Part shown: positions 26,391 to 35,164 of the stretch, one piece after another
Numbering within the stretch: the stretch's first letter is position 1
How the letters are laid out: each line of letters starts with the position of its first letter
Origin: an uncultured Desulfobacterales bacterium
GTDB lineage: Bacteria; Desulfobacterota; Desulfobulbia; Desulfobulbales; Desulfocapsaceae
Assembly: GCA_937915545.1 (NCBI GenBank)
Contig: CALGIJ010000039.1
Location: 62,001 to 126,000 of the forward strand
Reading direction: 5' to 3'
DNA length: 64,000 nucleotides
The notes under the pieces: model-generated
Told to the model about the DNA's origin: nothing
Database searches by the model: none
What the model saw: the letters and a program-made list of their open reading frames with translations, nothing else
Position numbers and translations under genes: made by a program

Positions 26391-28013
26391 ATGCCAAACA
26401 GCCAAGTAAACCCCTTTCTCCGCAATTTCCTCGGCAATGCGCCGACATGGTACAAGCTAACCATTGTCGTCTTTCTCCTCATCAACCCCCTGGTGCTGTT
26501 TGCCGCCGGTCCTTTCATCACCGGCTGGTTGCTCATTGCCGAGTTCATCTTCACCCTGGCCATGGCCCTCAAGTGTTATCCCCTGCCCGCCGGCGGCCTG
26601 CTGGCCATCGAGGCGGTGGCCATTGGCCTGGCCAAGCCGGAGACGGTCTATCATGAGGCGCTGGTCAATTTCGAAGTGATCCTGCTGCTCATCTTCATGG
26701 TGGCGGGTATCTATTTCATGAAGGACTTTTTGCAGTTTACCTTTACCCGCCTTCTCGTGCGGGTGCAGTCGAAGATCTATATCTCCCTGCTCTTCTGTTT
26801 TTTAGGCGCCTTCCTCTCGGCTTTTCTCGATGCCCTGACGGTAACGGCGGTGATCATCGCCGTCGCCTACGGCTTCTACGACGTCTATCACCGCTACGCC
26901 TCGGGTATCGAGGCCAGTGCCAAGCACGATCTCGTCGATGACGAGAAGGTCAAGGAGATCCACCGCCAGGAGCTGAAGGAGTTTCGCGCCTTTCTGCGTA
27001 ACCTGATGATGCATGGCGCCGTGGGCACTGCCCTGGGCGGGGTCTGCACCCTGGTCGGCGAGCCGCAGAACCTGCTTATCGGCAGTATCATGGGCTGGCA
27101 TTTCATTCCCTTCTTCCTCAAGGTGGCGCCGGTCTCTCTGCCGGTGCTGGTGGTGGGCCTCTTGACCTGTGTTCTCGTCGAGAAGCTGCGCCTCTTCACC
27201 TATGGCGCCCAGATGCCGGGCAATATCCGCTCCCACCTCCTTGAAACCGAGGTGAAGATGGAGGCCAGACGCGGCAAGGCCGGTAAAGCCAAACTCGTCG
27301 TTCAGGCCATCGTCGGGGTGTGGCTGATTGTCGCCCTGGCCTTGCATCTGGCTGCGGTCGGCATTATCGGCCTCTCGGTCATCGTGCTGCTCACTGCCTT
27401 CAACGGCGTGGTCGAGGAACATCAGCTCGGCCATGCCTTCCAGGAGGCCCTGCCCTTCACCGCCCTGCTGGTGGTGTTCTTCGCCATCGTCGCCGTCATC
27501 CATGAGCAGCACCTGTTCACCCCGGTTATCCAGTATGTGTTGAGCCTCCAGGGCAGTGTTCAGCTGGCCGCCTACTATGTCGCCAACGGCGTGTTGTCGA
27601 TGATTTCCGACAACGTCTTCGTCGCCACCGTCTATATCTCAGAAACAAAGCTGTCCATCACCGAGACGCTGAGTCGCATCCCCGATATCGGTATGACCGG
27701 CGCCCAGCTGATGGAAAAGCTGACCTCCACCGTTACCCCCCGCGCCGAGGTCTATGCCGCCCTGCCGCAGCAGGCAGCGCAGCAGGCCCAGGCGGTGATG
27801 GACCAGTTCGACAAACTGGCGGTCGCCATCAATACCGGCACCAATATCCCCAGCGTCGCCACCCCCAATGGCCAGGCGGCCTTCCTCTTCCTGCTCACCT
27901 CGGCCCTGGCGCCGGTGATCAGGCTCAGCTATGGGCGAATGGTTCTGCTGGCTCTGCCGTACACCATCACCATGAGCATTACCGGCCTGCTGGCCACCTA
28001 CTACCTGCTGTAG
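26391..28013 (+). CDS. nhaB: Na+/H+ antiporter NhaB
   Basis: 540 aa, close to the usual NhaB size. The N-terminus matches the family strongly: [43 protein letters not shown], then [14 protein letters not shown] and [16 protein letters not shown]. The second half has [20 protein letters not shown] and [11 protein letters not shown]. An AAAGGA site lies 7 nt before the ATG. It exports Na+ in exchange for H+ across the inner membrane. Expression is probably controlled by the leader attenuator directly upstream. It is transcribed alone; the next gene is convergent. Confidence 0.95.
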   Translation: MPNSQVNPFLRNFLGNAPTWYKLTIVVFLLINPLVLFAAGPFITGWLLIAEFIFTLAMALKCYPLPAGGLLAIEAVAIGLAKPETVYHEALVNFEVILLLIFMVAGIYFMKDFLQFTFTRLLVRVQSKIYISLLFCFLGAFLSAFLDALTVTAVIIAVAYGFYDVYHRYASGIEASAKHDLVDDEKVKEIHRQELKEFRAFLRNLMMHGAVGTALGGVCTLVGEPQNLLIGSIMGWHFIPFFLKVAPVSLPVLVVGLLTCVLVEKLRLFTYGAQMPGNIRSHLLETEVKMEARRGKAGKAKLVVQAIVGVWLIVALALHLAAVGIIGLSVIVLLTAFNGVVEEHQLGHAFQEALPFTALLVVFFAIVAVIHEQHLFTPVIQYVLSLQGSVQLAAYYVANGVLSMISDNVFVATVYISETKLSITETLSRIPDIGMTGAQLMEKLTSTVTPRAEVYAALPQQAAQQAQAVMDQFDKLAVAINTGTNIPSVATPNGQAAFLFLLTSALAPVIRLSYGRMVLLALPYTITMSITGLLATYYLL

Positions 28014-28449
28014 AAGAGCGTGCCGCGGAGAGGTCATCGATACCACTTCGCGGCCGACAGGCCCTGCCCCGAGCAGGAGATGCGGTGAACAACATCACCT
28101 CATTTCCTGCTTCACCTGGAGGCAAGGTCCCCACCCGCAGCATCCGATTTCGATGTGCACCGTGTGAGGCTCTCTGGCGGCAGGAGTGCGTCTCGCTCTT
28201 TTCGCCGGGGCTGGCGCGCTTGCTGGGTGAGCGGATATGTTCCCGGGGATGGCACAGGCCGCATGGCGGCGGGATGGCTCAGCCGCTGATGGCCTTTGAC
28301 CGGCAAAAAACGGCTGCTGTCATGGGAATGGGGGGAAGGACCCCACCCCGGGATATCAACCGGGGGGGGCGCGTCTCCCACATCGCAGGTGCCATGGGGA
28401 GCTGGAAACGGACCGCCGGCCTGAGAAGTTGCCGGGGTCCGGAGAGTGA
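28014..28449. other. Intergenic region between convergent genes
   Basis: No gene recognised. A hairpin (GACCGCCGGC with GCCGGGGTC, positions 28411-28439) lies just past the stop of the ferritin-like gene and may help end that transcript. A G-run of eight sits near 28362. One plus-strand frame of about 130 codons is Arg/Ser/Gly-rich and lacks family similarity. Confidence 0.5.
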
Positions 28450-28911
28450 TCAGTTGCCCTGCTTTTTAAGGAGGTCGTCGTAGTTCTTCTCGAAGGTCAG
28501 CTTATGCTGGGCCTCTTCCTGCGCCAGGAGGGTGAAGAGCTTGACCGCTTCCTGGTCCGAGGTCTGCGTCGCCAGCTCCTTGTAGAGCTTCACCGCCATT
28601 TCCTCGCGCTTCATGGCGATGGCGAGGATGTCCTCAATGCCCATGCCCTCCTCGTAGTCCTTGGTCACCAGATAGTCGCTGATCTTGAGGTCGGCGATCT
28701 TCTTCACCTCGTAAGAGGCGATAACCGCCTTGTTCTTGGTAATGCCGGTGAGCATCTTGACGTGGCGGGCCTCCTCCTGGGCCAGTTCGCGAAAGGTCTC
28801 CTTGAGGGAGGCGATGCTTTCCTTCTTGCTGAGGTCGGTATAGAAGGTAACCGCCTCCTTTTCCTTGTCGATGGCGAACTCGAGTATATGGTCTATGGAA
28901 TGAAAATTCAT
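28450..28911 (-). CDS. Rubrerythrin-type ferritin-like di-iron protein
   Basis: 153 aa four-helix protein. The di-iron ligands are visible as EKEAVTFY, EEARHVKML, KREEMAVKLYKEL and EEAQHKLTF. The C-terminal rubredoxin domain of classical rubrerythrins is absent. GGAGGAG precedes the ATG. Related proteins reduce peroxide or store iron in anaerobes. It is the gene after the Hdr operon in the same direction; a nested hairpin separates them, so co-transcription is possible but not certain. Confidence 0.88.
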   Translation of the reverse strand: MNFHSIDHILEFAIDKEKEAVTFYTDLSKKESIASLKETFRELAQEEARHVKMLTGITKNKAVIASYEVKKIADLKISDYLVTKDYEEGMGIEDILAIAMKREEMAVKLYKELATQTSDQEAVKLFTLLAQEEAQHKLTFEKNYDDLLKKQGN

Positions 28912-28935
28912 GACTCCTCCGCTGCAGAGATTCCG

Positions 28936-28983
28936 AGCGGCCGAGAGACGTCGCCTCTTGCCTGGCGACGGCCATCGGCCGCT
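28936..28983. repeat. Nested double hairpin between hdrB and the ferritin-like gene
   Basis: Outer arms AGCGGCCG/CGGCCGCT and inner arms CGTCGCC/GGCGACG are both perfect, with a five-base symmetric internal loop (agaga/gccat) and an eight-base apex. It lies in the 5' untranslated region of the ferritin-like gene and just past the hdrB stop. There is no T-run. It may stabilise or process the transcript. Confidence 0.55.
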
Positions 28984-29012
28984 TCGAGGATGATATCCGC
29001 CCGATGTCCGCC

Positions 29013-29918
29013 CTAGGCGGCGACCTTGGCGTTGGCGATGAACTGGTGCACCTTGTCGCGCGAGACGTTGCAGATCGCCGAGACCTGTTTCTGCTCCTTG
29101 CCGAGGCAGAGGGCGAGCAGCTGGTTGTAGTCGAAGACCGGGATCTTGTAGCGCTCCTCGCCGACTCGCTTGTTAAGGGTGTTCTGCACGTTTTCCATAT
29201 GCATCAGGCAGGTGATGCAGGAGACGGCGATGAAGTCGGCCTTGGTCTCTTCGAGGATGGAGTCGAACTTGGTCTTGGCGAATTCAATGGCCTGTTCCGG
29301 GGTGCTCTTCATGAAGCCGCCGGCACCGCCGCAGCACTGAAGCTCGCGGCTGTAGCCATCGACGGTGGCGCCGAGGGCCTCGACCAGTTGCCGCATTCCC
29401 TTGGGCTCTCGGGGTGAGTCTTCGAAGCCTACCACCTCGCTGGGGTAGAGTGTGTGACACGGATACTGGACGACGCCGTGCAAGCCTTCGAGACTGATCT
29501 TCACTTTCTCGGCGATCCTGGCAGGAGTGATCTCCTTGTACAGCACTTCAGAGACGTGGCGCACGCGGGAAGAGCCGCATACCGTCCGCCCGGTCGGCTC
29601 GAGCAACTCGTTGACGCGCTGGCGTTTCTCGTCGCTATGCATGATATGCTCCCGTCCCATGCGCAACGAGCTGTAGCAGGAGCCGCACTGCACGAGGATA
29701 TCGCGCTTCTTGCCTTCGGCGATGGAGAGATTCCATCCGCTGGTGGCCAGCCAGCTGTCCTCGTCGGTGGAAGGGAAGGAACCGAAAGCCGGGCAACAGA
29801 CATAATTGTCCGCGTCGACCAGGTCCACCCCCAGTTCGTCCATGGAGACGCGGATCGCCTTTTCCACGTCCGGCCGCACGGCTGGTGTATTGCAGCCTAA
29901 AAAGAGACAAAATTCCAT
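29013..29918 (-). CDS. hdrB: Heterodisulfide reductase subunit B-like protein (HdrB)
   Basis: 301 aa with two CCG domains: first site from YVCCPAFGS and QCGSCYSSL, second from YPCHTLYP, LQCCGGAGGF and CITCLMHM. In methanogens these bind the two noncubane [4Fe-4S] clusters that cleave the heterodisulfide. I chose the ATG 6 nt after GAGGTG; a GTG 9 nt upstream is the alternative. Last gene of the Hdr operon, 34 nt after hdrC. A bacterium without coenzyme M/B must use another disulfide or acceptor, not identifiable here. Confidence 0.9.
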   Translation of the reverse strand: MEFCLFLGCNTPAVRPDVEKAIRVSMDELGVDLVDADNYVCCPAFGSFPSTDEDSWLATSGWNLSIAEGKKRDILVQCGSCYSSLRMGREHIMHSDEKRQRVNELLEPTGRTVCGSSRVRHVSEVLYKEITPARIAEKVKISLEGLHGVVQYPCHTLYPSEVVGFEDSPREPKGMRQLVEALGATVDGYSRELQCCGGAGGFMKSTPEQAIEFAKTKFDSILEETKADFIAVSCITCLMHMENVQNTLNKRVGEERYKIPVFDYNQLLALCLGKEQKQVSAICNVSRDKVHQFIANAKVAA

Positions 29919-29952
29919 TGTATGCACCTCATTGCAAAGGGGACGACTGCCA

Positions 29953-30456
29953 TCAGCCTCCGAACATATAGTCGTTTGCCGCTATCACCGGGGTTTTCAT
30001 GAGCATCTCGCGGAACATGGCGAGCTGTTCGGGGTTGTTGGTGATGATCGGCAGCGGATCCAGGCCGAGGGCTTGGCGGGTTTCGACGTTGGTGCCCACC
30101 GCCTGGGTGTAGCCGCGCTTGTAGATCTCGACGATTGACGGCGGCACCCTGGTTTCGTCGTTACTGGCTTGCCACTGACGGATATGCAGGATCATTTCGA
30201 AGGGCTTGACGTCCATGGGGCACATTTCCTCGCAGCGCGAGCAGCTGACGCAGGCCCAGGGCGTGTCGTCCTCGAAGAGGGCCTCCTCGAGGCCGTACAT
30301 GACCTTTCGTGCAAGATTGCGGACGAGCAGCGGAGGATCGCCAAAGGAGGCAGGGCAACCGGAGATGCAGGTGCTGCAGTTGAAGCAGTGCTGCAGATCG
30401 CCGGTGTTGTAGATGGCCTTCCATAAGTCTTTGTTGGCTTCGGTTTGCGGATTCAT
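29953..30456 (-). CDS. hdrC: Heterodisulfide reductase subunit C-like ferredoxin (HdrC)
   Basis: 167 aa. Two [4Fe-4S] motifs, CFNCSTCISGCPASF (about 24-38) and CVSCSRCEEMCPMDV (about 69-83), followed by a helical tail with QALGLDPLPII. It would carry electrons between HdrA and HdrB. The PASF sequence replaces the usual last Cys-Pro context only slightly; all cluster Cys are present. Starts 10 nt after the double HdrA gene. Confidence 0.92.
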   Translation of the reverse strand: MNPQTEANKDLWKAIYNTGDLQHCFNCSTCISGCPASFGDPPLLVRNLARKVMYGLEEALFEDDTPWACVSCSRCEEMCPMDVKPFEMILHIRQWQASNDETRVPPSIVEIYKRGYTQAVGTNVETRQALGLDPLPIITNNPEQLAMFREMLMKTPVIAANDYMFGG

Positions 30457-30466
30457 GATTCAACCC

Positions 30467-33400
30467 CTATGATGCGGTGGACGGTTGCAGATCGTCCGCC
30501 AGTTTCGCATCGATGACCGACATCATCTGCTTGTCGCTCCAGCCAGAGACCTCGGCGGCGTTGTTGCGGCAGGCGACGGCGCACATGCCGCAGCCCTGGC
30601 AGCCGGCCGGGTCGACTTCGATACGGTGTTCCGCGGCATTGTACGACCTGGCCTCGAAAGGACAGGCGGCGATGCAGCGTTGGCAGCGGATGCACAGGGC
30701 ATCCTTGACGGTAGAGATGACCCGAGCTGTGTTGATCGAGCCGCCAGACAGGTAGGTATAGGCCTTTTGCGCCGCCGCCTCGGCCTGCATGATGACGTCG
30801 GGCAGGGGCATCGGCGAGTGGGCCGCCCCGGCGAGGAAGGAGCCGATCTGCTTGAACTCGATCGGCCGCCATTTCGAGTCAGCCTCGCTGAAAAACCCAT
30901 CGTCGTTGAGCGGCAGGGAAAAGGCCTCGGCCAGTTCTTTGTTGGTTGCCTCGGGATCGACGCCGGTGGACAGCACCAGATAGTCGGGAGAAATCTCCAC
31001 TTCGGTGTTGAGGATGTTTTCGGTAAAGCGCATCACCGGCATGCCGTCGGCGACCTCCACCTGCGGTTTCGAGTTGAGGTCGTAGTTGACGAAGATGACC
31101 CCGGCCGCCCGCGCCTTGGTGTAGTACTGCTCGAGGAAGCCGTAGGTCATGATGTCGCGGTAGAGCACGTAGACCCTGACCTCGGGATTCATTTCCTTGA
31201 TCTTCAGGGCGTTGGCTATCGCCCACATGCAGCAGATGCGGCTGCAGTATTCTCGTTTGCCGGCCTCGCGGGAGCCGACGCACTGGATCATGACCACGTT
31301 TTCGACGGTGGAGAGATCGATGGCGCCGCTCTCCAGCTGCTGTTTGAACTCGAACTGCGTGACGATGCGCTCGCTCTGGCCATAGCCGTATTCGTCGGTC
31401 TTGCCTTCGTGGCCACCGGTGGCCATGATCACCGCCCCGTGGTGGAGGTAGGTTTTCTGGTCGTTGCCGTCAGAGACGATCTTCGACTCGAAGGCGCCAA
31501 GCGTTCCTTGGGTCTTTGCCACCTGAGAGTTGAGGTGGACGGTGATCTTGCTGTGCTCGAACACTTTGAGCTTCAGATCCTTGGCCATGGTCATCGGCTT
31601 CAGACCATCGACGGTGGCCGCGATCTGATTGCCGGCAAAACCCCCCAACTCCCCAGACTTTTCAACAAGGTGGACGGGGATGCCGCGGTTGGCGAGAGAC
31701 AGGGCGGAGTGCATCCCGCCGATGCCGCCACCGACCACCAGAGCGGTTGGGTTGATCGGCACCGATTGTACGTGCAAGGCGGGTTTCTGCTTGATGGACT
31801 CGAGATCGGCTTTGATCTCGGTGATGGTGCGGCGGGTCCAGGCGAGTTTCGAGGCCTCTTCGGTGCCGCGGCGGGCGATGCCGAGGAGGTCGAAGATCTG
31901 CACGAGAGAGGAGTTGTAGCCAGCTTTCTTGGCGATGTCGCGGACCTTGCGGCGGTACATGAAAGGCTGGCAGGCGCCGATGAGCAGGCGGTTGCACTTG
32001 GCCTTTTTGAGCACATCCAAGGCTTCTTTCTGGCCTTCCTCGGAGCAGATCGAGTTGACCACATGGACGGTGCCGACGCCCCGATGTTTCATCACCTCGT
32101 TCTTGATCATCTCGAGATCGATGCCTTCGGCGCCGGCGAATTCTCCACACTTGCAGAGCAGTACCGCAGCCTTGGGCAACTGGCGGTCGTCGGTAACCGG
32201 CTCGGCGATGTCCTCGAAGCTGACCTTGTCGGTGCCGATGGCGTTGAGAAAGCTGGTCGCTTCGCCGGCCGCGGCGATTCCGCTGGCCATGGCCTCGCTG
32301 ATGTCGGTGAGGCCCATCAAAGAGCCGCACATGAAGATGCCCTGTTTGCCGGCAAGCCGCACCTTGCTGTACTTCTCGGTGGCAAGGAGGCCTGTCGGGC
32401 TGAGTTCGCCGTTAACCAGCTCGGCCCATTTGCGGTGATCGTCGAAGGGGACCTGTCCGGTGGACATAACGACGATGTCGTAGTGAGCAATCTGGAATTC
32501 GTTGGTTTCCGGGTCGAAATAACGGATGCGCAGGTTGCCGTCCGGCTCCCTGACAACCTCCTGGACGCGGCAGCGTACCAGTCGGACCCCATGCTCTTCC
32601 TCGGCGTTGGCCCGATACTGCTGGAACCCTTTGCCAAAGGTACGCATATCCATGTAAAAGATGGTCGTCTCGACATCGTCGCCACCTTTTTCTTTGGCCA
32701 GCACCGCCTCCTTGAGCGCGAACATGCAGCACACCGAGGAGCAGTAGTCACGGTTCTGCCGTTTGTTACGCGATCCCATGCACTGGATCCAGGCGATCTT
32801 CTTGGCCGGCTTGCCATCGGAGGGGCGCTTGATGATGCCGTCGCGATAGGTGCCGGTCCCGCTGAGCATGCGCTCGAAGGCGAGGGAGGTGACAACGTCC
32901 GGGGACACCGCGTAGGACTTGGCATCCTCGTACTCCTTGGTGTTGTAGAGCTTGACACCAGAGGCGAGGACGATGGCGTGCACTTCGCGGGTCTCCACTT
33001 CATCCTGGGCGTGTAGGTTGATGGCGCCGGTGGAACACACCTTGACGCACTCGCCGCACTCGGTGCAGACGCTTTTGTCGATCAACAGCAATTGCGGGAC
33101 ATTATGCGGAACCGATTTGTAGATGGCCTTTCGCTTGGTCAGCCCATGATTGAATTCGTCGGCCGTTTCGACCGGGCAAGCCTCGATGCACTTACCCAGT
33201 TCGTTGCAGACCTCGGAGTTGACGTAGCGCGCCCTTTTCTTCAACTCAACCTTGTATTTGCCGGCGTCACCGGCCACCGAAACCACCTCGGTGAAGGGGA
33301 GGATCTCGATGTTTTCGTGGTACAGGCTTTTGCGCATGCAGTATTCGGAAGAGTACTCCCGGCCCACCATGGGCAGCATGCGGCACATGCCACAGTGATC

Positions 33401-33565
33401 TGAGGGGAACTGGTAATCGAGCTTGGCGAGAATGCCGCCCACCTGGGTGGACGAATCGGTGAGCAAAACTTTGTAGCCGGTTTCCGCCAGCTCGATGGCC
33501 GCTTTTATTCCAGAGATACCGGCGCCGGCCACGAGGACCGTGCCGATCGGCTTGTTTTCTGCCAT
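30467..33565 (-). CDS. hdrA: Double-length HdrA (two fused HdrA-like flavoprotein modules)
   Basis: 1032 aa, about 1.5 times a normal HdrA. Module 1 (1-465) starts with an FAD loop (VAGAGISGIKAAIEL), then CNELGKCIEACP (120-131) and CTECGECVKVCS (167-178). It also has the HdrA-specific CMGSRNKRQNRDYCSSVCC. Module 2 (466-1032) has a thioredoxin-like N-part (LLCKCGEF), a second FAD loop (VVGGGIGGMHSAL, about 610), CVGSREAGKREYCSRICC and two terminal ferredoxin motifs (CIRCQRCIAACP 958-969, CQGCGMCAVACR 989-1000). Two FADs in one chain are suited to electron bifurcation or relay. The same gene order with MvhD and HdrBC supports a soluble Hdr complex. Confidence 0.9.
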   Translation of the reverse strand: MAENKPIGTVLVAGAGISGIKAAIELAETGYKVLLTDSSTQVGGILAKLDYQFPSDHCGMCRMLPMVGREYSSEYCMRKSLYHENIEILPFTEVVSVAGDAGKYKVELKKRARYVNSEVCNELGKCIEACPVETADEFNHGLTKRKAIYKSVPHNVPQLLLIDKSVCTECGECVKVCSTGAINLHAQDEVETREVHAIVLASGVKLYNTKEYEDAKSYAVSPDVVTSLAFERMLSGTGTYRDGIIKRPSDGKPAKKIAWIQCMGSRNKRQNRDYCSSVCCMFALKEAVLAKEKGGDDVETTIFYMDMRTFGKGFQQYRANAEEEHGVRLVRCRVQEVVREPDGNLRIRYFDPETNEFQIAHYDIVVMSTGQVPFDDHRKWAELVNGELSPTGLLATEKYSKVRLAGKQGIFMCGSLMGLTDISEAMASGIAAAGEATSFLNAIGTDKVSFEDIAEPVTDDRQLPKAAVLLCKCGEFAGAEGIDLEMIKNEVMKHRGVGTVHVVNSICSEEGQKEALDVLKKAKCNRLLIGACQPFMYRRKVRDIAKKAGYNSSLVQIFDLLGIARRGTEEASKLAWTRRTITEIKADLESIKQKPALHVQSVPINPTALVVGGGIGGMHSALSLANRGIPVHLVEKSGELGGFAGNQIAATVDGLKPMTMAKDLKLKVFEHSKITVHLNSQVAKTQGTLGAFESKIVSDGNDQKTYLHHGAVIMATGGHEGKTDEYGYGQSERIVTQFEFKQQLESGAIDLSTVENVVMIQCVGSREAGKREYCSRICCMWAIANALKIKEMNPEVRVYVLYRDIMTYGFLEQYYTKARAAGVIFVNYDLNSKPQVEVADGMPVMRFTENILNTEVEISPDYLVLSTGVDPEATNKELAEAFSLPLNDDGFFSEADSKWRPIEFKQIGSFLAGAAHSPMPLPDVIMQAEAAAQKAYTYLSGGSINTARVISTVKDALCIRCQRCIAACPFEARSYNAAEHRIEVDPAGCQGCGMCAVACRNNAAEVSGWSDKQMMSVIDAKLADDLQPSTAS

Positions 33566-33575
33566 AATCGATCTC

Positions 33576-34703
33576 CTATTTGACCTGGCCAGTTACTTCC
33601 ACCAACTCGTCGTGGTCGAAGATTGACAGGGGTTGCGGTTCATCCAGGCTGCGGCCGGCCAGATACTCGAAGCGACCCTGGGCTTTTTCCGCCGAGGTGC
33701 GGAAGATAGGCATCAGGTCGATGTCGTTGGGGCAGGCGGAGGTACATTGTCCGCAGCCGACGCAGAATGCAGCGATATGGGTGATGCGGGTCATGTGATA
33801 GAAGGTGGTGTCGGCTGGCATTTTGAGCGCTTTGCCGCTGGCCCAGCCGATGTACTGTTCGCCCTTGTGGCGGAAGGTATCGGTGACGAAGACACATTCC
33901 TTGCAATAGCATACCGGGCAGGCGACGCGGCAGTTGTAGCAGTTGATGCATGCGGCGAGGCGCTCGTTCAATGCATCGAAGGTGTTGGTGGAGTTGCGGT
34001 ATTCGGCAAAAGCGGCGTTCTTGGCGGCGACACGGGCGTCGGTGATTTTCTTTACCGCTTCGGCGCGGCCGGTGGGGCTGTCGCCAAATTTACGCCCCGC
34101 CGTCTGCAGAGCTTCCTCACCTTTCTCGGTTACCGCCTCGATCAACAGCGTGCCCGGACCCGCGCCAAAGATACAGAGGCGGATATCGACATTGTCGGTT
34201 GTGGGAAACTCACAGATTTTGCAGGCACCTGCGACGTCACAGCCGTCGGCCTCGGTCTTGCCGGCCTGGGCGTTTTCGAGAAAGTCTTCGGTGGTGGCCC
34301 CGGCCGCGCGGAGCTTGAGAAAGTCGGTGTTCTCATAGCGACCGTAGCAGTCCAGGCCGATCAGCACGACGTCGTCGAGATTGGCCTGCTTGAGTTTGAC
34401 CAACTCCACCAGGGCGCGTACCTCGCAGGAGCGCAGCACCATGCCGATCTTCTTTCCCGAGGGGTTCGAGGTCAGGGAAGAGGCGAGCCGCGCGCCGTTT
34501 ACCGGCACTACCGGGGCAAAGGGATCTGCTCCGGCTACATTCTGCTTGCTGGTGACGAGGGTCTGCATGACCCCTTTCTTGGGCTGGGCCATCGGCGCGA
34601 GCAGGGCGTCAACGGCATTTTTTTCCAGTAAATCCGCAAAAAACGCGGAGAGCTGATTGTTCAGTTCGCCTTTGTTGAAGGCCAATTTGCTAAACTTTGC
34701 CAT
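33576..34703 (-). CDS. FrhB/FdhB-like flavoprotein with C-terminal ferredoxin motifs
   Basis: 375 aa. It resembles the beta subunit of coenzyme F420 hydrogenase/dehydrogenase and F420-type formate dehydrogenase (VLRSCEVRALVELVKL and DVVLIGLDCYGRYE). A middle Cys cluster is seen (GCDVAGACKIC, 155-164). The C-terminal clusters are CINCYNCRVACP with CYCKEC (252-270) and CVGCGQCTSACPND (314-327). GGGAGA ribosome site fixes the start at MAKFSKLAF. No catalytic formate dehydrogenase or hydrogenase subunit is adjacent, so the electron donor (NAD(P)H, ferredoxin or F420-like) is unknown. 10 nt before the double HdrA gene. Confidence 0.82.
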   Translation of the reverse strand: MAKFSKLAFNKGELNNQLSAFFADLLEKNAVDALLAPMAQPKKGVMQTLVTSKQNVAGADPFAPVVPVNGARLASSLTSNPSGKKIGMVLRSCEVRALVELVKLKQANLDDVVLIGLDCYGRYENTDFLKLRAAGATTEDFLENAQAGKTEADGCDVAGACKICEFPTTDNVDIRLCIFGAGPGTLLIEAVTEKGEEALQTAGRKFGDSPTGRAEAVKKITDARVAAKNAAFAEYRNSTNTFDALNERLAACINCYNCRVACPVCYCKECVFVTDTFRHKGEQYIGWASGKALKMPADTTFYHMTRITHIAAFCVGCGQCTSACPNDIDLMPIFRTSAEKAQGRFEYLAGRSLDEPQPLSIFDHDELVEVTGQVK

Positions 34704-34720
34704 TAGTGTATCTCCCTTTC

Positions 34721-35149
34721 TCACGCGACCATGGCCTGCGGGTTGTTAAGTTCGCTCGGTCCCAGTTTTTTGATCGAGGCGGTCATCTGCTCCGCCACTT
34801 CTTTGAGCATGGTGCCTTCGCTGGCAGCGATCCAGCGCAGCCAGAGGCGCTCGGGGCCAATACCGTACTGGCTGAGCAGTTCGGTCAGCAGGGCCACCCG
34901 GCGGCGCGCCTTGAGGTTGCCGTTGATGTAGTGGCAGTCGCCAGGCCAGCAGCCGCCGATGAGCACGCCGTCGGCGCCGTTGAGGAAGGCTTTGATGACG
35001 TACTTCGGGTCTACCATGCCGCTGCACATGACGCGGATGATCTTGATGTTCGGTGGATAGGTCAGACGGGAAGTACCAGCCAGATCCGCGGCGGTAAAAG
35101 TGCACCAGTTACAGAAAAAGGCCACAATCTTCGGTTCAAACTCACTCAT
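34721..35149 (-). CDS. mvhD: MvhD-like hydrogenase iron-sulfur (2Fe-2S) subunit
   Basis: 142 aa, standard MvhD/FlxD length. The [2Fe-2S] Cys are in FFCNWCTFTAADLAG (13, 16), VMCSGMVDPKYV and GGCWPGDCHYINGN. The usual His of GCHPGDCHY is Trp here. MvhD connects an electron-input module to HdrA. There is no Mvh hydrogenase in the window, so input probably comes from the GltD-like module of the preceding gene or from the FrhB-like protein. Sits between them, 17 and 15 nt apart. Confidence 0.92.
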   Translation of the reverse strand: MSEFEPKIVAFFCNWCTFTAADLAGTSRLTYPPNIKIIRVMCSGMVDPKYVIKAFLNGADGVLIGGCWPGDCHYINGNLKARRRVALLTELLSQYGIGPERLWLRWIAASEGTMLKEVAEQMTASIKKLGPSELNNPQAMVA

Positions 35150-35164
35150 CGCTTCTCTCCTCGC

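Noticed and set aside
28014..28449. Possible cobalamin or molybdenum-cofactor riboswitch in a GC-rich stretch
   Set aside because: I could not match the conserved boxes of either class, and the stretch lies between the 3' ends of two convergent genes, where a leader has no target.
28085..28483. Possible 132-codon gene between nhaB and the ferritin-like gene
   Set aside because: Composition is Arg/Ser/Gly-rich, no recognisable domain, and it runs into the convergent ferritin-like gene.
30485..33016. 843-codon plus-strand open frame opposite the double HdrA
   Set aside because: A shadow of the HdrA coding strand with no motif or ribosome site; HdrA on the minus strand shows conserved Fe-S and FAD motifs.
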